Shown: positions 52,903 through 61,863, numbered from the stretch's first letter. The stretch: 64,000 nucleotides of DNA from Gemmatimonadota bacterium (GCA_016713785.1 JADJOM010000003.1:1755501-1819500), one strand, 5' to 3'. The notes: generated from the sequence alone by a model not told the origin. Program-made: numbers and translations.

Positions 52903-55517
52903 CCGCCGGCCCGCCTGAGCCGGCGCCGCGACGGCGCTGGCTGCCGTGGTCGTACCTTGTCCTGCTGGTGGCGAGCCACGGCTTCCGGCTGGCCTCGCCC
53001 GCCACGATCCCCGCCGATGCGGACGAACGCACCCGCACGGTCCGGGCGGTGGCGGGTGACCGGGAGGGCACCGACCCGGTGCGCATCGCGTATCGCGAGG
53101 ACGCCCCGGCGGACTCCGCCGCGACCCGCCCGGTGATCGTGCTGCTGCACGGGAGCCCCGGTGACAACGACGAAGTGCGTGGGCTCGGGCGGATCCTGGG
53201 CACGCGGTACCGGGTCCTGGCGCCCGACCTGCCAGGCTTCGGCGGCTCGAGCCGGGACGTGGCGGAGTATTCCAACCGGGCCCATGCCCGGTACCTGCTG
53301 CAACTGCTCGATTCGCTCGGCGTGCCCGCGGCGCACCTCGTGGGCTTCAGCATGGGCGGCGGGGTCGCGCTGCAGGTGGAGGCGCTGGCGCCGGCCCGGG
53401 TCCGCTCGCTCACGCTGCTCTCCGCCATCGGGGCGCAGGAGTACGAACTGCTGGGCGACTACCACCTGAACCACCTGATCCACGGCGTGCAGCTGGCGGG
53501 CTTGTGGCTGCTGCGCGAGGGCGTGCCGCACTTCGGCTGGCTGGACGACGGCATGCTGAGCGTGGCGTACGCCCGGAACTTCTACGACACCGACCAGCGG
53601 CCGTACCGGGGCATCCTGTCCCGCTACGCCGGGCCAATGCTCATCCTCCACGGCGCGCGGGACGTGCTGGTCAGCCCGGCCGCGGCGCGGGAGCATGCCC
53701 GCCTGGTGCCCCAGGCGGAGCTGCGCCTGGACGACGGCGACCACTTCACCACCTTCACGCACCCGGAGGCGGTGGCGGACCCCATCGGCCGCTTCGTGGA
53801 CGCCGTCGAGGCGGGTGCCGCGGTTACCCGGGCCACCGCGCCCGCCGACCGCCTGGCGGCGGCCGCCCGGCCGTTCGACCCGCGCAGCCTGCCGCGCATC
53901 GAGGGGCTGGCGCTGGGGATCGTGTTCCTGCTGCTCGCGGTGGCCACGCTGATCAGCGAGGACCTCACCTGCATCACCGCCGGCCTGATGATCGCACGCG
54001 GCACGCTGGGATTCTGGACCGGCACGCTGGCGTGCTTCACCGGGATCTTCCTCGGCGACCTGCTGGTGTTCCAGGCCGGGCGCACGTTCGGGCGGGCGGT
54101 GCTGGCGCGGGCGCCGGTCCGCTGGTTCATCACCCCGGAGGCCATCGCCTGGAGCTCCCAGTGGATCGAGCGGCGGGGGGCGGCGCTGGTGTTCCTCACC
54201 CGCGTGCTCCCGGGCACCCGCCTCCCCACCTACTTCGCGGCGGGGATGCTCCGCACCCGGATGGCGACGTTCGCGCTGTACTTCTTCGTGGGCTGTGCCA
54301 TCTGGACGCCGATCATCGTGGGGGTGTCGGTCGCCTTCGGCGAGGCCGTGCAGCGGGCGCTGGCGGTCTTCCGGGAGCACGCGGCGCTCTACCTGCTGGT
54401 GACCGCGCTGGTGCTGTTCGTGCTGCTCAAGCTGCTGATTCCGCTGGTGACCTGGCGGGGCCGGCGGCTGCTGCTCGCCCGCTGGCGGCGCCTCACGCGC
54501 TGGGAGTTCTGGCCCCGCTGGGCGTTCTACCCACCGGTGGCTCTCTACATCCTGTGGCTCGCGCTGCGCCACCGCTCCCTGCTGCTGTTCACCGCGGTGA
54601 ACCCGGCGATCCCGGGCGGCGGCTTCGTGGGCGAGTCGAAGTCTGCCATCCTCCGCGGGCTGGCGGGCAACCCGGAACGGGTGGCCCCCTGGACGCTGGT
54701 GCCCGCGGCGCTTCCCGCCCCCGGGCGCGTGGCGGCGGCGCGCGCCTTCCAGGCCACCCTGCCGGCACCCTGGCCGCTGGTGCTCAAGCCCGACATCGGC
54801 GAGCGGGGCTCGGGGGTGGCGATCACCCGCAGCGAGGGCGAGGTGGAGGCGTACCTCGCGCGCGCCACGGGGGATACGATCGCGCAGGCCTTCGCGCCTG
54901 GAGCGGAGTTCGGGGTGTTCTACGTGCGCCACCCCGGCGAACCGGCGGGCCGCATCTTCTCGATCACCGAGAAGCGGCTCCCCACCCTCACCGGTGACGG
55001 CGTGACGCCCCTCGAGGAGCTGATCCTGCGGGACGAGCGCGCGCTGTGCATGGCGCCCTTTCACTTCCGCCGGCACGCGGCGCGGCTCACCTGGGTGCCG
55101 GCCGCCGGCGAGGTGGTCCCGCTGGTGGAACTCGGGACGCACTGCCGCGGGGCGGTGTTCCTCGACGGCGGCTGGGTGGAGACGCCGGCACTCGCGGCCG
55201 CCATCGACGGGCTGAGCCAGGGGTATGCGGGCTTCTGGTTCGGGCGCTACGATATCCGCACGCCGGATGTGGCAGCGTTCCAGCGGGGCGAGGACTTCCA
55301 GGTGGTGGAGCTGAACGGGGCGACGGCGGAGGCGACCAGCATCTACGATCCGGCGAACGCGCTGGGCACGGCGTATCGGACCCTCTTTGCCCAGTGGCGG
55401 CTGCTCTTTGCCATTGCCGCAGCCAACGTGGCACGAGGGGCGCGCCCGGCCTCACTGCGGGAGCTGTGGGCCCTGCTGCGCGGCCACGCCCGGGCCCTGC
55501 GCGGGCACGCGGCCTAG
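52899..55517 (+). CDS. Three-domain fusion: alpha/beta hydrolase, DedA membrane domain, ATP-grasp
   Basis: An 872-residue protein with three modules. Residues 60-310 are an alpha/beta hydrolase (oxyanion LLHGSPGD; triad S151 in GFSMGGG, D254, H282). Residues 335-515 are a DedA/SNARE-associated (VTT) membrane domain with FLTRVLPGTRLPTYFAAGM. Residues about 565-840 are an ATP-grasp-like ligase domain with VLKPDIGERGSGVAI and VVELNGATAE. The frame is continuous with no stop between modules. An N-terminal helix at 14-30 may anchor it. GTG start overlaps the TANGO2 stop (GTGA). A lipid-linked ester/amide chemistry is possible but not shown. Confidence 0.85.
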   Translation: MTAGPPEPAPRRRWLPWSYLVLLVASHGFRLASPATIPADADERTRTVRAVAGDREGTDPVRIAYREDAPADSAATRPVIVLLHGSPGDNDEVRGLGRILGTRYRVLAPDLPGFGGSSRDVAEYSNRAHARYLLQLLDSLGVPAAHLVGFSMGGGVALQVEALAPARVRSLTLLSAIGAQEYELLGDYHLNHLIHGVQLAGLWLLREGVPHFGWLDDGMLSVAYARNFYDTDQRPYRGILSRYAGPMLILHGARDVLVSPAAAREHARLVPQAELRLDDGDHFTTFTHPEAVADPIGRFVDAVEAGAAVTRATAPADRLAAAARPFDPRSLPRIEGLALGIVFLLLAVATLISEDLTCITAGLMIARGTLGFWTGTLACFTGIFLGDLLVFQAGRTFGRAVLARAPVRWFITPEAIAWSSQWIERRGAALVFLTRVLPGTRLPTYFAAGMLRTRMATFALYFFVGCAIWTPIIVGVSVAFGEAVQRALAVFREHAALYLLVTALVLFVLLKLLIPLVTWRGRRLLLARWRRLTRWEFWPRWAFYPPVALYILWLALRHRSLLLFTAVNPAIPGGGFVGESKSAILRGLAGNPERVAPWTLVPAALPAPGRVAAARAFQATLPAPWPLVLKPDIGERGSGVAITRSEGEVEAYLARATGDTIAQAFAPGAEFGVFYVRHPGEPAGRIFSITEKRLPTLTGDGVTPLEELILRDERALCMAPFHFRRHAARLTWVPAAGEVVPLVELGTHCRGAVFLDGGWVETPALAAAIDGLSQGYAGFWFGRYDIRTPDVAAFQRGEDFQVVELNGATAEATSIYDPANALGTAYRTLFAQWRLLFAIAAANVARGARPASLRELWALLRGHARALRGHAA

Positions 55518-56071
55518 TCCGGCACCCAGATCCCCTCGGGGCACCAGCGGCGCACGAACGCCTCACCCGAGGGCGTGAAGGGGCGGTGCCACCCCAATGA
55601 CTCGATGGGTTGCCCCACCTGCGCGGCCGCCACGTCGAGGAGGCGCTTCGCCAGCCCATGCCCCTGGCAGCCGGCGTGGATCCAGATGGTCTCGACGGTC
55701 CACGAACTCATCGGCGCCACGCCGGTCGAGGGACGCCGCTCGGCGTCCCAGTCGTCCCACGACCACCAGGCCCAGCGCGGCCGCAGCCGCAACACCGCGA
55801 ACCCCACCGCCACGCCCGCCTCGCGCGCCAGGAAAAGGCGGCTGTCCTCGCGATCGGCGACGGTGAAGGCGGGGTCGTGGAACGGCGTGTCGCGCATGGC
55901 ACGCCGCGCCACCTGCTCCGCCAGCGCGCGGTCCGACTCGGGAGACTGGTTGGTCAGCAGGAGCACCTCCACCTCCCCCGCGCGCGCAAGCAGCTGCTCG
56001 GCGGCGAGGCGGGGCACGGCGATGGCATCCTGCAGGTCGGGGCGGTCGGGCACGGCGGCTCCGGCGATCAT
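55514..56071 (-). CDS. GNAT-family N-acetyltransferase
   Basis: A 185-residue protein. The acetyl-CoA-binding segment WIHAGCQGHGLAKRLLD matches motif A (Q/RxxGxG/A) of GNAT enzymes, preceded by the strand VGFAVLRLRPRW. The acceptor is not predictable. Its stop codon overlaps the end of the convergent fusion gene by 4 bases. The gene appears to be a single unit with its own promoter in the 97-base gap upstream. Confidence 0.75.
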   Translation of the reverse strand: MIAGAAVPDRPDLQDAIAVPRLAAEQLLARAGEVEVLLLTNQSPESDRALAEQVARRAMRDTPFHDPAFTVADREDSRLFLAREAGVAVGFAVLRLRPRWAWWSWDDWDAERRPSTGVAPMSSWTVETIWIHAGCQGHGLAKRLLDVAAAQVGQPIESLGWHRPFTPSGEAFVRRWCPEGIWVPD

Positions 56072-56168
56072 GGGCGGTTGGGGCAGGCCGAATTCTACTC
56101 ACCCCGGCGCCGGGGCGTCGAGCCCCGTGACTGGACTTCCGCCCCGTGCGGCGCCCAGATTCCGCCGC

Positions 56169-56435
56169 ATGCTCCTCATGGATCGCGACAACCTCATGGT
56201 GCCGGGCTGGTCGCACGTGCTCTCGAGCACCAACGACCTCGCCGAGCTCGACGCGCTGCGCGAACGGGTGGGCGCGCCGCGGCGCGCCTTCCACCTGCGC
56301 GACGGCCGGCCGCACCTCGACCTCAAGCTCGAGGCGCGCGAACGGGCCCTGGCCGATCCCGCGGTGCGGGTCTTCGACTCCACCCGTGACCTGCTCCGCT
56401 ACTGGGCGGCCTGCCAGCCGCGGGGGGGCGCATGA
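56169..56435 (+). CDS. Small DUF4031-like protein coupled to an ABC exporter
   Basis: An 88-residue protein (MLLMDRDNLMVPGWSHVLSS start). The pattern of a short strand, WSHV, helix LAELDALRERVGA and HLDLKLEARERAL recalls small DUF4031-type proteins, but the match is from memory and weak. An in-frame ATG at 56178 is an alternative start. Its stop overlaps the ATG of the ABC ATPase (ATGA), so it is co-translated with the exporter. Function unknown. Confidence 0.55.
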   Translation: MLLMDRDNLMVPGWSHVLSSTNDLAELDALRERVGAPRRAFHLRDGRPHLDLKLEARERALADPAVRVFDSTRDLLRYWAACQPRGGA

Positions 56436-57358
56436 CCGCCGCGCTCCGGCTCGCCGGCCTTCACAAGGCGTACAAGGACGTGCGGGCGGTGGACGGGCTC
56501 GACCTCGAGGTCCGGCCCGGCGAGTGCTTCGGGCTGCTGGGCCCCAACGGCGCCGGGAAGACCACCACCATCGAGATCTGCGAAGGGCTGCTCGAGCCCG
56601 ACCATGGCACGGTGGAGGTCCTGGGCCTCGGCTGGCGCCGAGACCGCGCGGCGCTGCGCGAGCGGATCGGCGTGTCGCTGCAGGAGACCCAGTTCTCCGA
56701 CAAGCTGACCACCCTCGAGACCGTGGCGCTGTTCCGGAGCTTCTACGCCGCCGGCGCGCCGCCGGCGGAAGTGCTGGCCCGGGTGCAGCTCACCGAGAAG
56801 GCGGGCGCGCGGGTGGGCCAGCTGTCCGGCGGGCAGAAGCAGCGGCTGGCCATCGCCTGCGCGCTGGTGGGCGCACCGGAGCTGCTGTTCCTCGATGAGC
56901 CGACCACCGGGCTCGACCCGCAGTCGCGGCGCCAGTTGTGGGAGCTCATCGCCGGGTTCCGGGCCCAGGGCCGCACCGTGATCCTCACCACGCACTACAT
57001 GGACGAGGCGGAGCGGCTGTGCGACCGGGTGGCGGTGGTGGACCGGGGGAAGGTGATCGCTCTGGGCACCCCGCGCGAGCTGATCGCCTCGATCGGGGCC
57101 GAGCAGGTGATCGAGGTGATGCTGCTGGAGGGGGCCGGCGGGCCGGCGCCGGCGTGGGACCAGGTGCCCGGCGTCCTTGGCGTGCAGCAGGTGGGGCGCA
57201 CGGTCACCCTCCGGGTGCGCCAGCTGCACACCGCGCTGCCGGGCCTGCTCGCCCTGCTGACCGCGGCCGGGGTGGCGCTCGAGGAGCTGCGCACCCACGC
57301 CCCGACCCTCGAGGATGTGTTCGTGGCCCTCACCGGGAGGCACCTGCGCGATGGCTGA
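56432..57358 (+). CDS. ABC-2 type exporter ATPase
   Basis: A 308-residue ATPase with Walker A GPNGAGKTTTIE, signature LSGGQKQRLAIACALV, Walker B LLFLDEPTTGLDP and H-loop TTHYMDEAERL. The C-terminal 80 residues form the extra domain of CcmA/NodI/drug-exporter-type ATPases. It drives an inner-membrane exporter with the permease encoded next, whose start lies inside the end of this gene. The substrate is unknown; drug or lipid export is typical. Confidence 0.9.
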   Translation: MTAALRLAGLHKAYKDVRAVDGLDLEVRPGECFGLLGPNGAGKTTTIEICEGLLEPDHGTVEVLGLGWRRDRAALRERIGVSLQETQFSDKLTTLETVALFRSFYAAGAPPAEVLARVQLTEKAGARVGQLSGGQKQRLAIACALVGAPELLFLDEPTTGLDPQSRRQLWELIAGFRAQGRTVILTTHYMDEAERLCDRVAVVDRGKVIALGTPRELIASIGAEQVIEVMLLEGAGGPAPAWDQVPGVLGVQQVGRTVTLRVRQLHTALPGLLALLTAAGVALEELRTHAPTLEDVFVALTGRHLRDG

Positions 57359-58403
57359 GTTCGGCACGAGCATCCGCGCGATGATCCTGGTCCGGCTGCG
57401 CGAGTTCTTCCGGGAGCCGGAGGCGGTGTTCTGGACCTACGGCTTTCCGATCGTGCTGGCGGGCGGGCTCGGCATCGCGTTCCGCGACAAGCCGGTCGAC
57501 CAGGTGCCGGTGGGCGTGGCGGAGTGGACGGATGGCAGCGCCACCGCGACGGCCGCGGCCCTCGCCGGCGATTCGGCCTTCGTGGTGACGCGCTATCCCG
57601 ACTCCACGGCCGCGGCGCTGGCGCTCCGCGCCGGGAAGGTGGCGCTGGTGGTGGTGCCCGCGGCGGGGGGCGGGTACGCGTATCGCTTCGACGACACCCG
57701 GCCCGAGGCGGCGATGGCGCGGCTCCGCGTGGACGACCGGCTCCAGCGCGCCGCCGGCCGCGCTGATCCCGCGGGCACCACCGACCAGGTGGTCCACGAG
57801 CGGGGCTCGCGCTACATCGACTTCCTGCTGCCGGGCCTGATCGGCCTCAACGTGATGGGCAGCGGGGTGTGGGGCACGGGATTCTCGATCGTCGACGCGC
57901 GGCGCCGCAAGCTGCTCAAGCGGCTGCTGGCCACGCCGATGTCGCGCGGGGAGTACCTCGCCTCGTTCCCGCTGGCCCAGCTGCTGCTGCTGGTGCTCGA
58001 GGTCGGCACCATCCTGCTCTTCGGGGTGCTGGCCTTCGGGGTCCCGATCCGGGGGTCGCTCCTGGCGCTCAGCGTCACCGCCGTCATCGGCTCGCTCACC
58101 TTCGGGGCGCTGGGGCTGCTCGCCGCCGCGCGCCCCACCACGATCGAGGGCGCCTCGGGGCTGATGAACCTGGTGCTGATGCCCATGTGGGTGCTCTCCG
58201 GCGTGTTCTTCTCCTCCGCGCGCTTCCCCGAGGTGATCCAGCCGCTGATCCGGGCGCTGCCGCTGACGGCGCTGGTCGATGCCCTGCGGCTCATCATGCT
58301 CGAGGGGGCCGGGCTCGCGGCGGTGGCCAGCCAGCTCGCGGTGCTGGTGGTGTGGCTGGTGCTCGGCTTCCTCCTGGCGCTGCGCATCTTCCGCTGGCAG
58401 TAG
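57351..58403 (+). CDS. ABC-2 type exporter permease
   Basis: A 350-residue membrane protein: one N-terminal helix (WTYGFPIVLAGGLGIAF), a periplasmic segment of about 120 residues, then five helices including the ABC-2 signature region PMWVLSGVFFSSARFPEVIQ. ATG 57351 overlaps the ATPase stop. It is the partner of the upstream ATPase. A strong hairpin follows 25 bases after the stop. Confidence 0.88.
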   Translation: MAEFGTSIRAMILVRLREFFREPEAVFWTYGFPIVLAGGLGIAFRDKPVDQVPVGVAEWTDGSATATAAALAGDSAFVVTRYPDSTAAALALRAGKVALVVVPAAGGGYAYRFDDTRPEAAMARLRVDDRLQRAAGRADPAGTTDQVVHERGSRYIDFLLPGLIGLNVMGSGVWGTGFSIVDARRRKLLKRLLATPMSRGEYLASFPLAQLLLLVLEVGTILLFGVLAFGVPIRGSLLALSVTAVIGSLTFGALGLLAAARPTTIEGASGLMNLVLMPMWVLSGVFFSSARFPEVIQPLIRALPLTALVDALRLIMLEGAGLAAVASQLAVLVVWLVLGFLLALRIFRWQ

Positions 58404-58427
58404 CGGGAGCCGGGTGCAGGAACCGCG

Positions 58428-58453
58428 ACGGCCCGGGCGCAGGCCCGGGCCGT
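58428..58453. terminator. Terminator between the ABC exporter and the convergent MTOX operon
   Basis: ACGGCCCGGGC and GCCCGGGCCGT form a perfect 11-bp stem with a GCAG loop, followed by T-rich TTGTGTTC on the plus strand. Placed between two convergent operons. Confidence 0.75.
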
Positions 58454-58482
58454 TGTGTTCCCCGCACACCACTCATGGCGCG

Positions 58483-59610
58483 TCAGCCGAAGCGCCCCGG
58501 GCGGAACGGGGTGAGGTCGAAGCTGGAGCGACCGGTCAGGGCGAGGTCGGCGAGCACCTCGCCGAGGACGGTCGCGAACTTGAAGCCGTGGCCGGAGCAG
58601 GCGCTGCCCAGGATGACGCGGGGATCGCCCGGGTGGGCCCCGAGGACGAAGTGGTGGTCCGGCGTGTTGGTGTAGAGGCAGGTGACGGCATCGGTGGGCG
58701 GCCCGTCGGCGTCGGGCAGGAAGCGCCGCAGCAGCTGACGCATGCCCGCGACCTCCTCCGGCAGCACCCGACGGCGCACGGTGTCGGCGGTGGTGGCCTC
58801 CCCGCCGTGGTGCTGGGCCACCTTGAAGCCGGCGCCGTGATCGGGGATGCCGTAGAAGAGGCGCCCCGGCTCCCACTCCCAGATGAAGACCGGCAGCGTG
58901 CCCGCGGCAAATCCCTCCGGCCTGGCGGGCGCGAACCAGTACATCACCTGCCGCTCCACGCGGAGCGGCACTGCGGCGCCCGCGAGCAGCGCCGGGGCCC
59001 AGGCGCCCGCGGTGAGGATCACCCGGTCCGCCTCGAGCAGGCCGGCGGAGGTGTCGAGCGCAAGGCCCGACGCGGTGGCCCGCCAGCCGGCCACGGCCAC
59101 ATCAAACCGCAGGTCCGCCCCGGCGCGCGCCGCGAGCGTGAGCGACGTCTCGATGGCCGCCTCGGGATCCAGGAAGCCGGCCCGCGGCTCCAGCACCCCC
59201 ACGGTGCCGGCCGGCGCGTGGAAGGCGGGGAACCGGCGGCGGATCGTGGCGGCATCCAGCAACTCGAACGGCAGGCCATGTTCGACCGCGCTGTGGCGGG
59301 CGCCGCGCACCAGCGGGCCGCCCTCGGGCCCGAGCATCAGGCCGCCCGTCTGGCGGAGGAGGGGACGGCCGCCATCCCGCTCCAGCGCCTGCCAGAGTTC
59401 GTAGGCGCGACGGATGAGCGGCACGTAGACCGGCGACTCGTAGTAGGCCTCGCGGATCACGCGCGAGCGCCCGTGGGAGCTGCCGTGTGGATGGGGCGGG
59501 CGGAAACGGTCGAGGCCGGTGACCCGGATGCCGCGGCGGGCCAGGGTGAGCGCGGCGGCGCTGCCCGTGGCGCCGAGCCCGACGACGAGGACGTGCGGGG
59601 CGGCCGCCAC
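58483..59610 (-). CDS. Monomeric sarcosine oxidase/N-methyl amino acid oxidase-like flavoprotein
   Basis: A 375-residue FAD enzyme. The N-terminal VLVVGLGATGSAAALTLARR is the dinucleotide-binding motif; SSHGRSRVIREAY matches the active-site loop of MSOX/MTOX. CLYTNTPDHHFVLG contains the Cys that covalently binds FAD in the monomeric enzymes, and GSACSGHGFKFA the neighbouring substrate loop. It oxidises sarcosine or other N-methyl amino acids to formaldehyde plus the amine. GTG 59610 follows the PilZ stop by 1 base. It is the last gene of the minus-strand operon. Confidence 0.85.
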   Translation of the reverse strand: MAAAPHVLVVGLGATGSAAALTLARRGIRVTGLDRFRPPHPHGSSHGRSRVIREAYYESPVYVPLIRRAYELWQALERDGGRPLLRQTGGLMLGPEGGPLVRGARHSAVEHGLPFELLDAATIRRRFPAFHAPAGTVGVLEPRAGFLDPEAAIETSLTLAARAGADLRFDVAVAGWRATASGLALDTSAGLLEADRVILTAGAWAPALLAGAAVPLRVERQVMYWFAPARPEGFAAGTLPVFIWEWEPGRLFYGIPDHGAGFKVAQHHGGEATTADTVRRRVLPEEVAGMRQLLRRFLPDADGPPTDAVTCLYTNTPDHHFVLGAHPGDPRVILGSACSGHGFKFATVLGEVLADLALTGRSSFDLTPFRPGRFG

Positions 59611-59611
59611 C

Positions 59612-59944
59612 CTACATGCCGAGGTGACGGTGGCGGTCGAGGAGGTAGCGCTGCTCCTCCATGATGACCCGCAGCGGGACCCCCTCCTCGAGCCGGACCG
59701 CGACCTCGCGGCCATCCACCCGGAGCACGGCGCCGCGCACGGTGATCGTCTCGCCGCGGCGGAAGCGGACCGTGCCCTGGACCTCGTTGCCGGCCTCGGG
59801 GGTCGCGGCGTCGGCCAGGCGGAAGCGCAGCCCGCGCTCGGAGATGTCGATCACGTCGAAGGCGAATCCCTGGACCAGGAACTTCGGCCGCAGCTGGGTG
59901 GGATAGGCCACCCGGTAATGCTCGCGCTCATGCACCCAGGCCAT
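59612..59944 (-). CDS. PilZ-domain protein (c-di-GMP receptor)
   Basis: A 110-residue single-domain PilZ protein. Both c-di-GMP motifs are present: RxxxR in EREHYRVAY and DxSxxG in VIDISERGLRF. It should bind the second messenger and act by protein contact. It is encoded between another PilZ gene and the sarcosine-oxidase-like gene with 1-7 base gaps, so it is co-transcribed with both. Confidence 0.85.
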   Translation of the reverse strand: MAWVHEREHYRVAYPTQLRPKFLVQGFAFDVIDISERGLRFRLADAATPEAGNEVQGTVRFRRGETITVRGAVLRVDGREVAVRLEEGVPLRVIMEEQRYLLDRHRHLGM

Positions 59945-59951
59945 GGCGCGC

Positions 59952-60290
59952 CTACCAGGCCAGTCCCGTCCGCCGCGGCCGGGCCGGGCCCGCGGGGAGC
60001 GTGGAGGCGATGCGGTCGTGCCCGCGATCGAGCCGCACGGCGGCCTCGTCGCCCACCACGCGGAGCACCCGGCCCTCGATCTCGACCGAGCGATCGGCGG
60101 GGAAGTGGAGCGTGGCCCGGAGCACGTCGCCGATGGTGACGGCCGGGCGGTCGGCGGTCGCCACCCGGAACCGGAGGCCCTCCGGCGAAAGGTCGAGCAC
60201 CTCGTAGCTGTGGCCCGGCGTCTCGAGCTTGGGCGCGGGGCGGCCCTGGAACGAGAGGCGCGGCAGGTGCCGTCGGGAAGGTTCGGTCAT
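59952..60290 (-). CDS. Second PilZ-domain protein
   Basis: A 112-residue PilZ protein with RRHLPR (RxxxR) and LDLSPEGLRF (DxSxxG). It shares the layout of the neighbouring PilZ protein, so tandem duplication followed by divergence is likely. The ATG overlaps the amidohydrolase stop (ATGA). The last 20 residues are a basic Pro/Arg tail. Why c-di-GMP sensors sit in a metabolic operon is unclear. Confidence 0.82.
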   Translation of the reverse strand: MTEPSRRHLPRLSFQGRPAPKLETPGHSYEVLDLSPEGLRFRVATADRPAVTIGDVLRATLHFPADRSVEIEGRVLRVVGDEAAVRLDRGHDRIASTLPAGPARPRRTGLAW

Positions 60291-61072
60291 GCCGGTGGAC
60301 TCCGCCGGCCCGCCAGCTGGGCCGCGTTGTCGTGGGTGATCGCCGCCCGGTCCGCCGCCGGGAGGGACAGCAGATCAAGCCGCGCCCCCGGCGTCTCCGC
60401 CAGGCGCAGCGGCTGCCCGCTGCCGAAAAGGAAGCGTGCGGCGCCCATCGTGGCAAGCAGGAGGGCCAGGTGGTCGTCCGGGGGGCCCCAGACCCAGCTG
60501 ATGTCCCACCAGATCCGCCCCGCTTCGGCCGGGGTGGATCCGTGATGCACCTCCTCGATGAAGCCCCGGTCGGCGTGGGTGATCACCAGGCGTACCGTGG
60601 CGCTGGCCCGGATCCACTGCCGCACGGCCCAGGGCGTGAGCTCGGGGGCCACGTCGAGCGGGTGGCGGCCCCGGCCATCCTCGAGGCGGACGGCCGCGAG
60701 GAGGGGAATCCCGGCGCCGCCCGCGGCCTGCACCAGCGCCAGCATTTCCGGCCCCGCGGGGGAGAGCCCCAGGTAGCCCGGATCGGCGCGGACGGCCACC
60801 GCCCCGGCCTCTACGGCCGTGGTAAGGTCATCCTCCCAGCCGGGGAGCCCGGGGTGGATGGTGGCCACCGACCGGAAGCGCGGTTCCCGCGCCACCGCCT
60901 CGAACAGCCAGCCGTTCCCGGCCGCCGGGTCCTTCCACCAGAATCCGGGCAGGTGCGACACCCAGGCACTCGCGATGCCGGCGCGGTCCATGGCCTCGAT
61001 CAGGCCCGCGGCCGAGGTACCGGGCACCCGGCGCCAGGGATAGGCGCCGAGGAAGGCGTTCACGTCGATCAT
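60287..61072 (-). CDS. Amidohydrolase-like TIM-barrel protein, degenerate metal site
   Basis: A 261-residue protein similar in size and neighbourhood to the following amidohydrolase-2 protein. The start MIDVNAFLGAYP has Asn where the HxH metal motif would give His, so the usual zinc pair is missing. The segments ATIHPGLPGWE and LVITHADRGFIEEV retain family features. It may be a non-catalytic partner or use other ligands. ATG 61072 overlaps the stop of the amidohydrolase gene upstream (ATGA). Confidence 0.65.
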   Translation of the reverse strand: MIDVNAFLGAYPWRRVPGTSAAGLIEAMDRAGIASAWVSHLPGFWWKDPAAGNGWLFEAVAREPRFRSVATIHPGLPGWEDDLTTAVEAGAVAVRADPGYLGLSPAGPEMLALVQAAGGAGIPLLAAVRLEDGRGRHPLDVAPELTPWAVRQWIRASATVRLVITHADRGFIEEVHHGSTPAEAGRIWWDISWVWGPPDDHLALLLATMGAARFLFGSGQPLRLAETPGARLDLLSLPAADRAAITHDNAAQLAGRRSPPA

Positions 61073-61863
61073 GCGAAGGCCCCGGGGGGGAAGATGCGCT
61101 GCGCATTGCCGCCGCAGACCAGCGCCACGTCCGCGGGGGGAAGGCGCCGCTCGAGGTACCGCAGTTTGGCCCAGCCGGTGCACAGGGTCACGTCGGCGCC
61201 CCAGACCAGGCGTTCGGCGCCCACGGCGCGCAGCGCCTCGTCGAGCATGCCGCCGTCCACCCCGCTGCCGGACAGGTCGAGCAGCACGTTGCGCGCGCCC
61301 CGCGCGGCCCGCAGCGTGTGCAGCCAGTCGCCGCCGCCGCCGATGTGCGCCAGGAGGAACCACACTTCCGGATGCCGCGCGGCCAGCCGGCAGAGTTCCA
61401 CGCCGTCGGAGGCCTCCTGGCCCGGCCACTCGCGCCGGCGGTGCTGCCAGACGTGGTGCAGCACGGGCAGCCGGTGCTCCCGGGCCGCCTGACAGACGGG
61501 ATCGAGCAGCGGGTCGTCGGCCCGGCGGCTGGCCGCGAGCTTCACGCCGATCATCCCCTGCCCCGCCCCGGTGGCGATCTCCGCCAGCGCGTGGGTGGTG
61601 TGGTTGGGGTTGACCACCACGTACCCCCGCACCCGGGCGGGGTGCGCGGCGGCGAGGTCCCGCAGGCGGAGGTTGGCGAAGGTCACGTCGTCGGGCGACG
61701 GGAAGTAGACCGGCGAGGTGTGGCCCCAGCTGCCGAGGATGGAGGCCACGTGCCAGCGGATGCCGATGCGCTCGCCGGCCGCCAGGCGGCTGGCGTTGCG
61801 CTCCTGCCAGTCCGCGCGGCCGGCGCGCTCATGGAAGAAGTGCGCGTGCACGTCGATGAGCAT
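61069..61863 (-). CDS. Amidohydrolase family (amidohydrolase-2/ACMSD-like) protein
   Basis: A 264-residue TIM-barrel protein. MLIDVHAHFFHE carries the HxH motif, LPVLHHVWQH a third His, LLAHIGGGGDW a fourth, and VWGADVTL the conserved Asp, so a full metal site is present. Family members decarboxylate or hydrolyse C-C or C-N bonds. Its partner gene downstream overlaps it and lacks the HxH motif. Together with the GSAM-type aminotransferase upstream it suggests a short catabolic or modification pathway. Substrate unknown. Confidence 0.78.
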   Translation of the reverse strand: MLIDVHAHFFHERAGRADWQERNASRLAAGERIGIRWHVASILGSWGHTSPVYFPSPDDVTFANLRLRDLAAAHPARVRGYVVVNPNHTTHALAEIATGAGQGMIGVKLAASRRADDPLLDPVCQAAREHRLPVLHHVWQHRRREWPGQEASDGVELCRLAARHPEVWFLLAHIGGGGDWLHTLRAARGARNVLLDLSGSGVDGGMLDEALRAVGAERLVWGADVTLCTGWAKLRYLERRLPPADVALVCGGNAQRIFPPGAFA

